NCBI GenBank assembly: GCA_001695595.3
Contig: MBPM02000129.1
Span: forward strand, 62,001-126,000
Source of the DNA: Plasmopara viticola
Taxonomy: Eukaryota > Oomycota > Peronosporomycetes > Peronosporales > Peronosporaceae
DNA: 64,000 bases
Direction: 5' to 3'
Positions 31,301 to 42,905 of the stretch are shown here, one piece after another. Both the position numbers and the translations under genes were made by a program. Within the stretch, counting starts at the first letter, position 1; each line of letters starts with the position of its first letter. The notes under the pieces are model-generated. The model was given only the letters and a program-made list of their open reading frames with translations. It had not been told where the DNA came from and searched no databases.

Positions 31301-31696
31301 GTATAATTACAGTACAAGCTAATCAGGATCAGCTTGAGCAGCCGAATCTCCTTGCAAAGACAGGCTCGAACTTACAGTAACTTACCTCAATAATCGTGCA
31401 AAGTGACTGCCTCTCGGTATTGTAGTGTTAAAATGGTGAAGATAGGGTGCCCGATTAATTTAAAAGTTCAGCTTTAAAGCTCAAAAGACGTTTATATACG
31501 TAATTAATGCTACCCTACAGCCATCTGACAACTTTTGGTAGCCAGCATACAAGTACATGTACCAAAACTACCGCGAGAAATCATTCGCCAACCACTGATT
31601 GTGAAATCAACAGACTCACCTCTCCTGGTATTCATTCTGCTATTTGCCAACTCGCACAAACACCTTACCGAGCATTTTATTTCAAGAGCTATCATA
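28320..31696. other. Gene-poor interval, no recognisable gene
   Basis: Only scattered short frames are present. The plus-strand frames at 29377-29700 and 30226-30696 and the minus-strand frame at 30327-30584 are the longest and have no motif I can assign. It is probably decayed transposon or old coding DNA. Confidence 0.45.
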
Positions 31697-31984
31697 ATGC
31701 AGTCTCCGTACATCATTCTGTTTGCTTTGGTGACATTACTTGGTAGTATCAGTGGTGGTGCTACTTCTACGATCGCAACTCGGAACGGAGACGTGGGTTT
31801 GACCAGTGCTGGACCCACTTTTGTGAGGAAACAAAGGCTTTTACGTCAAGATCCCAATCTGTATGAAACGATCATGAACGATCGATCTGCGAGTGCGTTC
31901 GCCAACGCATTGCGAAAGGCCGAGATGGCGGCGGAAACTGAGGTGGCGCCTCTCGTGCGATCGACAAATTATAACGATTCGTAG
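31697..31984 (+). CDS. Candidate RXLR-type secreted effector (95 residues)
   Basis: ATG 31697 gives 95 residues with a signal peptide (SPYIILFALVTLLGSISG, cleavage around residue 21-25) and RLLR at residues 47-50. That fits the R-x-L-R host-translocation motif and its usual window 30-60 residues from the start. The EER motif is not obvious. The mature part is short (LYETIMNDRSASAFANALRK, then AEMAAETEVAP). RXLR proteins are secreted by Phytophthora-type oomycetes and act in host cells. The gene is alone in gene-poor DNA, the usual effector setting. The open frame extends upstream of the ATG, but the signal peptide fixes the start. Motif-level evidence only; chance is possible. Confidence 0.6.
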   Translation: MQSPYIILFALVTLLGSISGGATSTIATRNGDVGLTSAGPTFVRKQRLLRQDPNLYETIMNDRSASAFANALRKAEMAAETEVAPLVRSTNYNDS

Positions 31985-34128
31985 CTTGAGGTATAGTAGG
32001 GGTTCCCGGAGTATAATAACACAGTATAATTTGGTAAAAGGTGAACCATGTTGCCAATTTTCTATTCTGTAGCGTCTAGCGATAAATAGATGGCGTCAAA
32101 TTTCTCCTGTTTTACAACATGTCAGTCATGTGCATTTTAAATTGCACCGTTCTCTGTGAGGCAAATTATACAACAGAAGTGAAGGCACCGAGGCGGCGTG
32201 CATCAAGTTTCTCTGCAAGTTAAATTACGGTGAAACCTAGCACTGCCCACAGCAGTCAATCAGATCAATAGCGTCTGCCAAGGTGAAAAGAACGGCTGTA
32301 ACAAGTCACTTCGTCAAAAGTAGGTCCTTGTTTAAAACCCTTTGCACAGAGTCAGGACCAAAGACATTTCCATTGGCACAGAAAGCGTTCGCCATTTCAT
32401 AAGAGCAGTGCGGCTTGAAATGCGCATCAGTCTCATCTCGAATTTGCTCATCATCCGAATGCGCTTTTCCTTCGTGAAAGGCGTGCACTATATAATGGAT
32501 GCACACGCTCAAGAATTCCCAGGTGCGGAAATTTGTCTGTACATCAACAGAAGATAACTTTGCCTTCAAATCGAATCTTTAGCGCTCCGTATTGCGTCAA
32601 AATGTAGGCTTTTATTGCCTGCAGCTTCGCCGATTTTGACAATTTGAACGCGGCAGGCTTAACTCACGCTAGAGCAGTAAATACGAATTAAAAAAATACA
32701 ATTTGAGAAAAAGTTTCTATAGTACAAACGGTTGGGCCCTTCTTACCATATGTACGTCTCCCTATACAAAGACCGAAACACTGGCGGCTTTAAATTTCTG
32801 ACGAGGTCCATATCCGGTGGGGGACCTTTCTGATAAGTAATGGATTAGTTTAATGCGTCGAGCGTCTAATTACTTGCGTTGGCTAAGAGCCTTCGCTAGA
32901 CCTCCTATAAGAGGTCTTACTCTTGTAAGAAGTACGTTGGTCCATTTCTATGGTCGCCTTGTGATCCGCAGCTGAGCAGTTCTAGGATGACTGTCGAAAA
33001 GCATAAGTGCTCGAACCCTAGTTTGCGAGCCCCGCCAATCTATAACTGTTCGGTAGCTTGAGCTCAACGTAGCAGGCAGATAAATAAACATCGATATTTT
33101 TGATCAATATCAATAAAATCTAACAATTACTAAAAAACTCCATGACTCCTTAAGTAATAAGCTTTGCAAACGAATGAAAAGTAAAAGGTCGTCTACACTT
33201 ATTGTCCAACGCCAAATTTATGCTATAAGGATAAGCACATTTGCTTAGAGCAATCTATGTCGCGAAACTCTTTGCTTGCGTTCACAATTATTTTCTTAAA
33301 TTTGATCACAATCCTGGAGATATAGTCAATATAGTCTGGCCTGCGTGATAGCGCGTACACCGAGCTTGCCAAAGCACCCAACGCGAACTTTAGATTCGCT
33401 CTATCGTTGCGGTAATGTATGCGTCAATTTGATCGGTCTTTGCTGTCCTATCATTGCTAATAAAGTTCCGACTGGCTGAATGCACTACCGGATGTGCGGG
33501 AAAGCTCATGGCGCGGGTGTGTCAAGCTTTCTATTTGAATCGCGATGGCATTCGCTTTAAAAGCGGCCTTCAAGGTTTCTACTCTTTCTTCTGCGGAGGA
33601 GGAAATCGATGGCAAGCTGCTTGATGGTAAAGTAAGCGTTGTAAAGACGAATCAATAGCTGCATATTGCTCCTAATAATACCTTTTAAAAGGTGGCATGA
33701 TTTATCAGCACTTTTATGCAACCGTAAACTTGAAGAAATACTTGCAGGGGATAGGCTGTCAAATTCACTACTGACGCAGAAATAATAGTAGAGAGATCAA
33801 ACACTCTAGGCCGTTCTGCACACGGAGTGATTAATGCTTTACGGCCGTGATAAGTCTTGATCGGAGAAGTTTTGTTCGTGATCTTGGCTCTACATAGAAT
33901 AGGTCATTTAGCGAATCTATGATGGGCCAGAATTTTGAAACACTCCACCACTCGAAGTAGCACAAGAGAACTCAAAACACCTAGAAATTTTTGGTTTTAT
34001 GTCCATTATACACTTCATTAATGTATTGTTTTGTCGAAGTCAGAGTGTTAGTGTCCGGCTCTCAGTCTTTCGTGACCTACTCCGCGACGCAATTGCGTAA
34101 TAAATGACCAGATGGCATGCATTCCTTG
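31985..34128. other. Gene-poor interval, no recognisable gene
   Basis: There is no supported gene. A short frame from ATG about 33546 (MAFALKAAFKVSTLSSAEEE) ends near a possible splice donor but matches nothing I recognise. Confidence 0.45.
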
Positions 34129-34482
34129 CAATTAACTAGAGCACTTTTCGGAAAAGGTTGGGGTGACGCCCTCCTTCCAAGAGCGGGGGCTAAATGCTCG
34201 CGCGCTTCGGGCAGGTGCTCTCGGGCATCTGCAGGTCTTTAACGAGTCTCACCCTCGACGCGACGGTCTCCAGCACCGGGCGCCACCTGGGCTCTTACCA
34301 AGTCAGAGATAAACAAAATAATGGAAGACCCTCACGACCTCGGTGCTGGCTGCACTGCCCGCCGAACGAGACCCGACGTATGCGGACACCACTCTATGCC
34401 GTGGACTAGTCAGATTGAGCCTAGCACTTGCATAACTTGGCAACGCGATAACGTAATACATTACATTACATTAATTAGAGCA
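34129..34482 (+). mobile_element. SINE-like short retroelement with target duplication (copy a)
   Basis: An insert of about 325 bp is flanked by TTAACTAGAGCAC (ending about 34144) and TTAATTAGAGCAC (ending about 34482), a 13-bp target duplication with one mismatch. It ends in a short-repeat tail (ATACATTACATTACATTAA), as SINEs do. The part from about 34184 to 34465 recurs at 45889-46170 with few differences, for example CCGTGGACTAG and CGACGCGACGGTCTCCAGCA. No protein is encoded. A tRNA-type A/B-box promoter was not convincingly found. Confidence 0.6.
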
Positions 34483-37400
34483 CAAGGCAGATAGACAAAA
34501 AGCTTTGGCTGGCGCGCTATCGTGTCGCTCAGAATTTACGCTGGCGTCTTTTATTAGCCTTATTCATCTATTACTCATTTGTATAGTACTACGTAAGCGC
34601 AGAAAGGAAGTGCTTGTAGTGCTGCAAGAGCCTATGAAGAGCTTTTAGTATAGATTATGGGCAAGAAGTCGTCGGCGCGATTAAGTGCGAGGCTTCACCG
34701 GGTTTAAAATAAGCTAGGCTGGCTATAAATTCCATGATTTAACGCTTGAAAGGTCAACTCAATCGAGATGAGACATAGCTTGGTAAGAATCTTCTATTTG
34801 ACATAAGTGGTTCAGCACATATGTGCGCACTAAGGTGTACAGGTCGCTTGACAACGTTTTTCATCAATACACATTACTATGAGATGACGCCAATAGTTTA
34901 TTCATCGTGTTAGCGTAAAGAGGTCTGTAGCTTGTAGAAGCATGAGCGACTGTCTACAGCCCAGCCTTTATATACCCTCGACAAATCATGACGTACGCTG
35001 CAAGATACGTCTTCGCTAACTTAGCTCAATCGCTTTGTTTGCTCATTGGTCTGCAAATGACTCTACATGGACATGTTCAGTTCGGCCTTTAACTCGCTTT
35101 CAAAATATTCGGTAAAAGTCCATGTTGCTTAAAAGACGGTAAAAAACAGCTTTTCTGTGTAATATCCGTCAACTGTGTCAGGTATAGCCATGTGAGCCGT
35201 TTTTCTTAGCCAGTCAACAAAGACTACAAAATCTGAGCAGCCTGCCAGGTCCTTCAACAGGCCAAGTAGGACCCTCACTCACTGTCTGTCATCAGCTAGA
35301 TGGGGTAGTCAAAAATAATAGTAATGCAACTGTCTTCGACGAGGTTATCACTTTTTCCAAGTCGATAACTTCGTGTCATTAAATACTTAGAGACGCGTGC
35401 ACAACAACTTGGCTAAAAGCCTGGAATGCTAGAGAGAAAACTCAGACTGAAAGTACGAAAAAGTAAACGTTATTTATATCTTGGAGGCTTGGAATTCTCA
35501 AATGCTAGAAATCCACCTACGATTTCATGTACAGTTGATTACGCCGCACTCCATCGGATCTTCAAGATTATAGCCAAGAAAAAAAGTATATGCACTCTAT
35601 GGTTATAAATTATCGAACACACTTGGCATTTTTCGATCGACATGACCAAGTGCCGGGTCTTACACAGACGTTTCCTACCAGGAAAATCGCACTAAAGAAT
35701 CTAAACTTTGCTTTTTGTTCAAGACGCGTGAGGTATCAGCCAATATCTCGTTAGTCACGATTACAATTTAGACGGATAGAGCTAAGATTAGCGAATCCTC
35801 GCGATTTGGTGGATAGGCTGCGGCTCATTTTGCAAGAGATCGATCTTACTTTAAACGGCTACGGCTCTGCGAGCTATAACAACTTGGCGGAAGACGTTAC
35901 ATATTCGGGTAGTAAATCATACGATGGTTTGTGTGTGAGTCTTTAAGCATGTTTTCACTCTGTATACTGATTCTTCTTCTTAGCACTGACAACCATTATA
36001 ACACATTGATTGCAGTGCATAAAATTGATATCCGTGGCTATAATGATAGGGTACTTCAACGATAATAGAAGACGACAATCGAAAGGCTGTCTTAACATCT
36101 GCCATAAATGCATTTCTACATGAGTCTGGCATCCACATAAACATTAATGTGAACACATTAACGAAGAGAAAATATCCTCAGCCGCTGATTTGTTTTGTAA
36201 TTAAATTTTTCTGCCTATGCTACCGAAATTGCTTTACACTTTGGCTATTGTGCTCTCAACACACCAGCATAGTTGGCTTTGAACCATTGCATTAATCGTG
36301 GCGTGAGTGCATAGCCACAATATCAAGCAAAGTGACGCCAAGGGTAAATTCAAAACGAGTAACTCGGTGCACAAAGTATGCGCTATATTGCGAAAATGAC
36401 AACTGCTCTTACATAATAAAGTTTCTGTACGCAAAGAGTGTTCTTCGGAGGATTATCGCAGTTTGCTAAACCAAAAAGTGTACTGCTCGGCGCCATGACC
36501 TGCGTCGGCTAAGTAACACCCATCCAAAATGTTCTTTCTTCCACGACGGATCCGCTGCTCGGAAAGTCAGCAGAATTTTCACGGTACAGAGACTAGCGTC
36601 GGTGTTCGGCAATAAACGAACCATAAATCCGTTCGCCCATCGCGTTGATGACTTTGATTTCAATTTCATCTATTAACTGCAGGAAGGGTTATCATTTCGA
36701 CCCCCCCCTTTTTATCATCGCCCAATATTGGTCGCCTCATGTACAAGGGCTCTAAAATTGGGTCTAGATATGCACTTTGTTGTCTCTACATGTGAAGACT
36801 TTTCCATGGCCAGAATCTTGGCTAGATTGAAAACCTTTTGAGGCGTAAACGAATGAGACTATACCAACAACATTAACGTTCGTTAGAGGATTCGTCAGGC
36901 AAAAAACAGGCGTGTGTTTAAATAAAGCGCTAGTGGCACTTTTCGTCATTTTTAGCCCCGCTTGGTTGTGGCTCTATTGCGTCTGTGAAAGCAGTTGTGT
37001 TTCACCGTAAAAAGGGTGATGGCTCAGCCTTTGCTGTAGGTGCAGCCTTAGTCACAAAAGCCGGTTTGATCGTAAAGGCACTTTTGGAAGCTGGCTTGAT
37101 CATCATATATCACCCAGTCGACCGGAAGGCTTCTTTGCTGTTGTATAGTAAATGATATGGCCCGTTGTATAAGCATCAGAGTGTGATAAGTAACACTCAG
37201 CCATCTCTTTATGGAAGAGATTCAGTTCTTTGCGCAATGGCTTTTCTTTTAAATTCTATTCAATTATAGGCCATTTAATAGACTCTATGTAACGGGGTCT
37301 CTGTTTCGTGTGTGTTTTGGTCCTTTACCGCGACGCATCTCGATCTACTGTCACAATCACGATATTTGACTATACCGTGGTTAAAATTGTAGATCGAGAT

Positions 37401-39097
37401 GATAACTTTAACAACTCGATCGTCGCAGTGCAAAGTGGGAAGTGAACCCACACGAAGAAAGCAAACTTCTGCTTTTACTTACTCGTTGCCACGTATTCTT
37501 CTGTCTCGACGTTCTAGAATCACAACCGACACCCTCTCTTCACAACGTGCTCTAAGCGTGTTACCGTTACCGTGCACTTTCTAGAATGTGACTAACACTC
37601 TTGGATGCACAGTTGACACATACTGTGGGATACTTGATTAGAGGTCGTTACAATAATTACACTGTGTTGTTTAAGAAGCTTATGGTGCTACAATTCATGT
37701 ATTGAAACAGGATTAAATGCATAAGTCCAACAACTCAGGGCACCAAAATTGAGCCAGCAAGTAGCATTATAACGTGGTTGACATGAGTATAGCGAAGTGT
37801 CACGAAGAGCGGGTAGCTAGGACCCACGAGAAGAGACTGGAGATGCGATACGTTATAGATTCCCGGGTACCGCGATAGGCCTCATGGTAATCAATGATAT
37901 ATTGTATAGCTGGTCGTTGTGTCACACCTCTTGAGCGCACCGGCTGCTAGAGACATTCAAGATAGCGTAATAAATGAAGTTAGCGGTGAGTGGCATAGAG
38001 CTGTCAACTGTGGCGAACAAACTCTTCAAGTAAATGGCATTGACAGTGGATAATAGAATGTTATTGGTGGGTAACGCTGTAGTGCGTAGCAAAGTCTCGT
38101 AAGTGCTTGTTATATATCCGAAAGACACAGTGCAAATGCCAAAAAGTACGAGGAATACAACTTAAAATAACGAAAAGAAGACTCGATGCAAGCTGGATCC
38201 CTTGGGTGACAGAAATGACCCTGTGGATAGCTAAAAGACTGTATACACAGGAATAATAGTCAATTCCAATGGTCGAATTGTCACTTCAGGTGCATTTCAG
38301 TACGATATACTGCCGAAGGTATCTAACAAACTTAACCTCGAGAAAGACTAAGGTACGACGATCAAATGACAGAAAACCCAGAGGTGGTATCCCAGATAGT
38401 AACACGATCATAAGCACAAAAAGTGGAGCGCAACTTGCACACACAGTCACCGAATAAAAGAACGTGTTATATAACAGTACGCTGCACTGGATTCAAGAGA
38501 TGGCTACATAAAAATCCGAATAAGAAAGTCAGATGTACTTTCTAGAGTGGGTGGAATGCGTAGCTGTATGCCAAGGAGATATTGAACGATGCCACAAGAA
38601 TTATGAAATGTCTCGGTGACATTAATTTCTGGTATTATAACTGCTTAGACCAGTCGGGTTTTGTATAAACAAACCTTGACGATATTCTTGGACAATATTC
38701 GTGGTCAATAGGGTCAGTGACCTTTACTTTAATATCGACATATAAATCGTTGAGGCAAACAAAACTAAAGTCTTCGAACGTTTTGTAAATAACCAACAGG
38801 CTTGAGGAGCTCTCGAGAAAGGAAAAACATCTTGTCTTGCCTACGCCATATTCCCATAAGAGTCAAAGAGTTGCAGTTAGTCTCGCTAGTTATAAGTGTG
38901 CGGGTCTCTTAAAGCCTTAATTGGATTTATTAAAGAGTACATCAAGTGGCCCAGCGCTTACATATTTGGAAAGCGGAAATACTTTTTTCAGCAGAAGCTG
39001 TACTAATTTGCGGGGTTGTTTAACGTCATCTTATTACATCGCCATCGGCTGTGCGTAATGCAACTCGATGGAAACAATTAGCGCGAAGTGTCACGTT
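34483..39097. other. Gene-poor interval, no recognisable gene
   Basis: About 4.6 kb with no supportable gene. Frames are short and lack motifs. One stretch near 36000-36130 reads faintly like a decayed copia RT (INAFLHESGIHI), too weak to annotate separately. Confidence 0.45.
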
Positions 39098-39332
39098 TGT
39101 TGAGAATACACCGCTGAATGTGCGTTGATGACGTTGCAGGTATTTCAGTAATATTTACAGTTACTATTATAATAACGGATATTGGTTACAGACATAGTGG
39201 TAGTCGTTAATTGGTCTAGATAGATAAGGCTGATTGTAGAAGTTTTTAGGATAATCTAGACGGATCGGCTTAGATGTAGCATAGGGTGGCGAACTCAGGA
39301 CCTAAATATATATACTTCAGTTTTATTCAACA
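39098..39332 (+). repeat. Diverged 5' LTR of copia copy 3, with an internal insertion
   Basis: It starts TGTTGAGAATACACCGCTGA and ends ACTTCAGTTTTATTCAACA, aligning with both ends of the 146-bp family LTR. About 90 extra bases sit inside. It is followed by AATAACAAATTAACAGCCGC, the remnant of the primer-binding site. Confidence 0.7.
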
Positions 39333-42300
39333 AATAACAAATTAACAGCCGCACCAAGAAAACCACCCAGCACGCTTCACCCTCACAGCTATGACGTCCA
39401 AGCAAACCAAAGTCTTTTGGAACTTCTTCCACTAGGAAGTTAACATGCGCATGACGCTGGCGCGAAAGGGGTTGTTGGCGCACGTTCAAATGGTCAAGAG
39501 GGAAGAGGAGATGACGCATACTTGGCTGTTCAACGTCGCCAAGACACTAGAGACCATCGTCCAGGATATCGAGCTACAGCACCAGACCAAGACTAGGTCT
39601 ACATCGATGGCTATGCACGCTTGAAGCATTGCACGAGAGTTTTACAATTGTACCGCCCTTCACAACCGTGTCGAGATGACGCGCCGCCTGCATGAGTTCA
39701 AGATGGAATGTGGCTCGACTATGTCCAAGCATCTGGATGCGTTTGACGAAATTTTTGTCGTGCTTCAGTCACTTGGAGAATCTGTTGAACAATCGTGACA
39801 GCTAGTGGTACTGCTGAGCAGCCTCCCCACACACTATGCGCTAATTGTGTAGACCGAGGACATCGCGCTAATCGAGGTCAGGGAGAAGCCGTTAAAGGAG
39901 CATGAGCGGTTGCAAAAGAAAGAGACGACAGAGAAAGCGGTAGGCGGTTTAAAGCAATCATGGACCTGGACGAAAAGATTACGTTCCAAAAAAGAGAAAA
40001 GGTGGCTCAAGGAAATGCGCTTAAGTGTAATCGAGTTTAACACATAAAGCGAAACTTTGGCGGAAGCGATCGCATTGATGGAGACGTGGTATTTGCCGTT
40101 GGCAAAAATCGGTTTGATGGATGGCTGATTGATAGTGGTGCGACATCGCATATGACACCGTACCGTGAAGAACTAATTGATCTGGATGATACGATCTGAC
40201 CATTGCAGACGGCAAGAAATTGCGTGTTCTTGGCAAAGGAACTGTTTAGCTGACTGGGATAGACGGTACGCACATCAGGATGCTAGACGTTATGCACATT
40301 ACAGGACTCGTTAGACGGCTGCTATCGGTTGGAAATCTCTCAGAACGTGGTTTACGTGTGGAGTTTCAACAAATTTTAGCTCTGGGGTACAATTAAGGCT
40401 TTGGCTGTGGGCAAAAAGGTCGGCAAACCTGTCGCCGTTGTTTGCAAGCTTGAGAAGTGCAGTTTGTGGAGTTCATCGGTGCTGACAATCAGTTAGAAGT
40501 GTGGCACCGGCGCATGGGGCACACAAGCGAGAGAGTTATGGTCAAAACTCAGCTTGTCACGTATGGTATGCCAGCTTTACGCCGTGACATCAAGACTACA
40601 AGCAGTGGATGTATGAAAGGTAAGCAAACCGTATCGACGTTTCCTTTACAATCAACATCCAAGACATCGCGTGTTTTGGAATTAGTTCACACGGATTTGA
40701 TGGGTTCCATACAAACGGTATCGAACGGAGAAGCCAGATATGTGCTAACATTTGTAAGTGCTTTCTTACGTTTTGTGGTTGCTTACTTCCTGAGAAAAAA
40801 GATTAAGGTCGCCGCGAAGCTCGCAAAATATAATATTTTTTTCGAAAAGCAATGGGGATAGCAAATTAAATGCATTCGCACTGACGATGGAATGGAATTC
40901 GTGAACAAGAAAGTCATAACTATGCGCTCCCGAGATGGTATCATGCATCAACAGACTGTACCTTACAGCTCCCAACAAATCGGTGTAGCAAAACGGACGA
41001 ATCGCACTATCATGGAGAGTACAAGAAGCATGCTTCATTGCAAGGGCATGTCAATAATTTGGTGGGCGGAAGCTGTGAGCACTACAGTCGATTAATTTTA
41101 TTACATCTGTGAACGCGGAACGAACGGACATGGTCCTGTACGAAGTAAGTTACAAGGAGAAACCGCGAACGGTACACCTGCGTGTGTTCGGGTTCCAAGG
41201 TTATGCTCACGTTGACAGCACGAAGCTCGACCCTAAGAGCTATAAGTGTATGTTTCTTCGATATGCTGAAAACGCGAATGGATATTGTGTGTTAATGATT
41301 TGGAAAAATCAAACATCAAGGTAACACGATCTGTTCAAATTGGTGAAGTTAGCGGCTTATACGACACACTGTGTACGAAAAAAATCAGTCACCCATGTTT
41401 TAAGGAAATAAATGGAGAAGCGACCCATTTTTCTGCTGAGCGATGGCCGGTGATAGACGAACCTATGAACAGTGTCGAGGAGTCTACGCAAGATATCGAG
41501 ATGGATGAGGTCGAATCAGATCGCAAAATTAATTTGGAGCGACACCTAGCACTATGAGCAAGAGCTAACAGAATATCACCCCCCGCGAATTGTTGAGGAG
41601 AATCCTTTGGCGTTTCGTCCAGGCACAGAGCAATCAAGGCGTTCTCGTGGGCCAACCTCATAAATAAAAGACAGCTTGGAGCTGGAAGATGAAAGAAAAT
41701 CGGAAGAAAGTGAAGGATCACCGTCTTTGAAGCGCCCAATAATTGACAAAGGGGCTTTTGACATTCCGAATACATACGCTGAAGCGTTGCAAGTGATGAA
41801 GCAGTGGCATGGCGGGCAGCAATGAAGATTAAACTTTTATCACATGAACAGTACGGCACTTGGTCTGTTGTACCGCGTGGAGCTACTCGTCTGATTGGAT
41901 GTCGATGTGATGAAAACGGCCGAGTCATTCGCTACAAGGGACGGCTTGTCGCAAAGGGGTTTACAGAAAAATACGCTGTGAATTTTTTTCGAATCGTACT
42001 TCACCGTAGCAAACATGAATTCGATTCGAGTTGTCTTAGCTGCTTGCGTCGTAGACGGATGTGAAATGGAACAGCTGGACGCAGACACTGCGTTTCTGAA
42101 TAGCGAGCTAAGCGACCGAGTCTATATGGAGATACCGTCTGGAGTTAAGACTACTAAAGATCATGTTCGTTTGCTGAAAAAGGCCATCTACGGGTTAAGA
42201 CAAGTAGCTAGCGCCTGAAATAGAGCGATTAATGGCGTCTTCGTTTCAAATTCTTATAAAAAGCGTATATGTAAAGCTTCTTAAGAACACGTACATCTAC

Positions 42301-42905
42301 GTTTGCCTCTTTGTGGATGATGTGATGATTGCAGCCAAGACTCGCGCAGAGATCCGAAGATGCCTTTAAGAGTGCACACAAAATGAAAGAGCGTGGTGAC
42401 GCAAAGTTTATCTTGGGGATGGAGATTAATCACGACAAGAGGGCCGGAACGCTTATGATCAAGCAAACGCGCTGCATTGACGATTCAACGCAAGGATTTG
42501 GTCAGCAGATCGCCAAGACGACCGATAACCCATGTGCCTCCAGACTGGACATTGCCTACGTAGTTACGCAGCTATCAAGTGTTTTTGAGCAATCTGGAAT
42601 ACAACATTTGCGAGCCGCGATTCGTATGCCCAGACACTTGAAGTCAACGTGCGTGCATGCAATTGTATATGAAGGAGGGATCAACAACATTATGGTTGAA
42701 GCATTCGCGGACGCAGACTGGGAAAGTAACATCGACGACAGGCAATCTGTATCTGGCATGATAGTTGTATTAAGTAATGAATCGGTGGTGTACAAGTCGA
42801 AATTTTAGAAAACTGTGGTACCAAGTTCCGCAGAAGCCGAGTATATGGCTTAAAGCCTGTGCACCCAGGAAGTTTTGTGGACGCGAGCGATGTTGAAGGA
42901 CGTGA
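39098..42905 (+). mobile_element. Heavily decayed Ty1/copia element, same family (copy 3)
   Basis: A diverged 5' LTR is followed by gag, protease, integrase, RT and RNase H in order, each recognisable but broken by many stops and shifts. The gag has NMRMTLARKGLLAHV at about 39444, and the protease DGWLIDSGATSHMT is at about 40113 (Asp-Ser-Gly kept). Pre-integrase LEVWHRRMGHTSERV (about 40494), integrase HTDLMGSIQTVSNG (about 40690) and EQLDADTAFLNSELSDRVYM (about 42069) follow, with RT box FVDDVM at about 42310 and RNase H ending near 42870. The RT-RNase H junction has an internal deletion. The sequence stops abruptly about 42905 without a 3' LTR. This is the oldest copy in the window. Confidence 0.9.

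Noticed and set aside
33545..33650. Possible first exon (MAFALKAAFKVSTLSSAEEE) followed by GTAAGC
   Set aside because: No continuation exon with any recognisable similarity was found downstream.
35990..36130. Possible copia RT remnant (INAFLHESGIHI)
   Set aside because: It is a single short motif resemblance in broken frames without neighbouring RT boxes.
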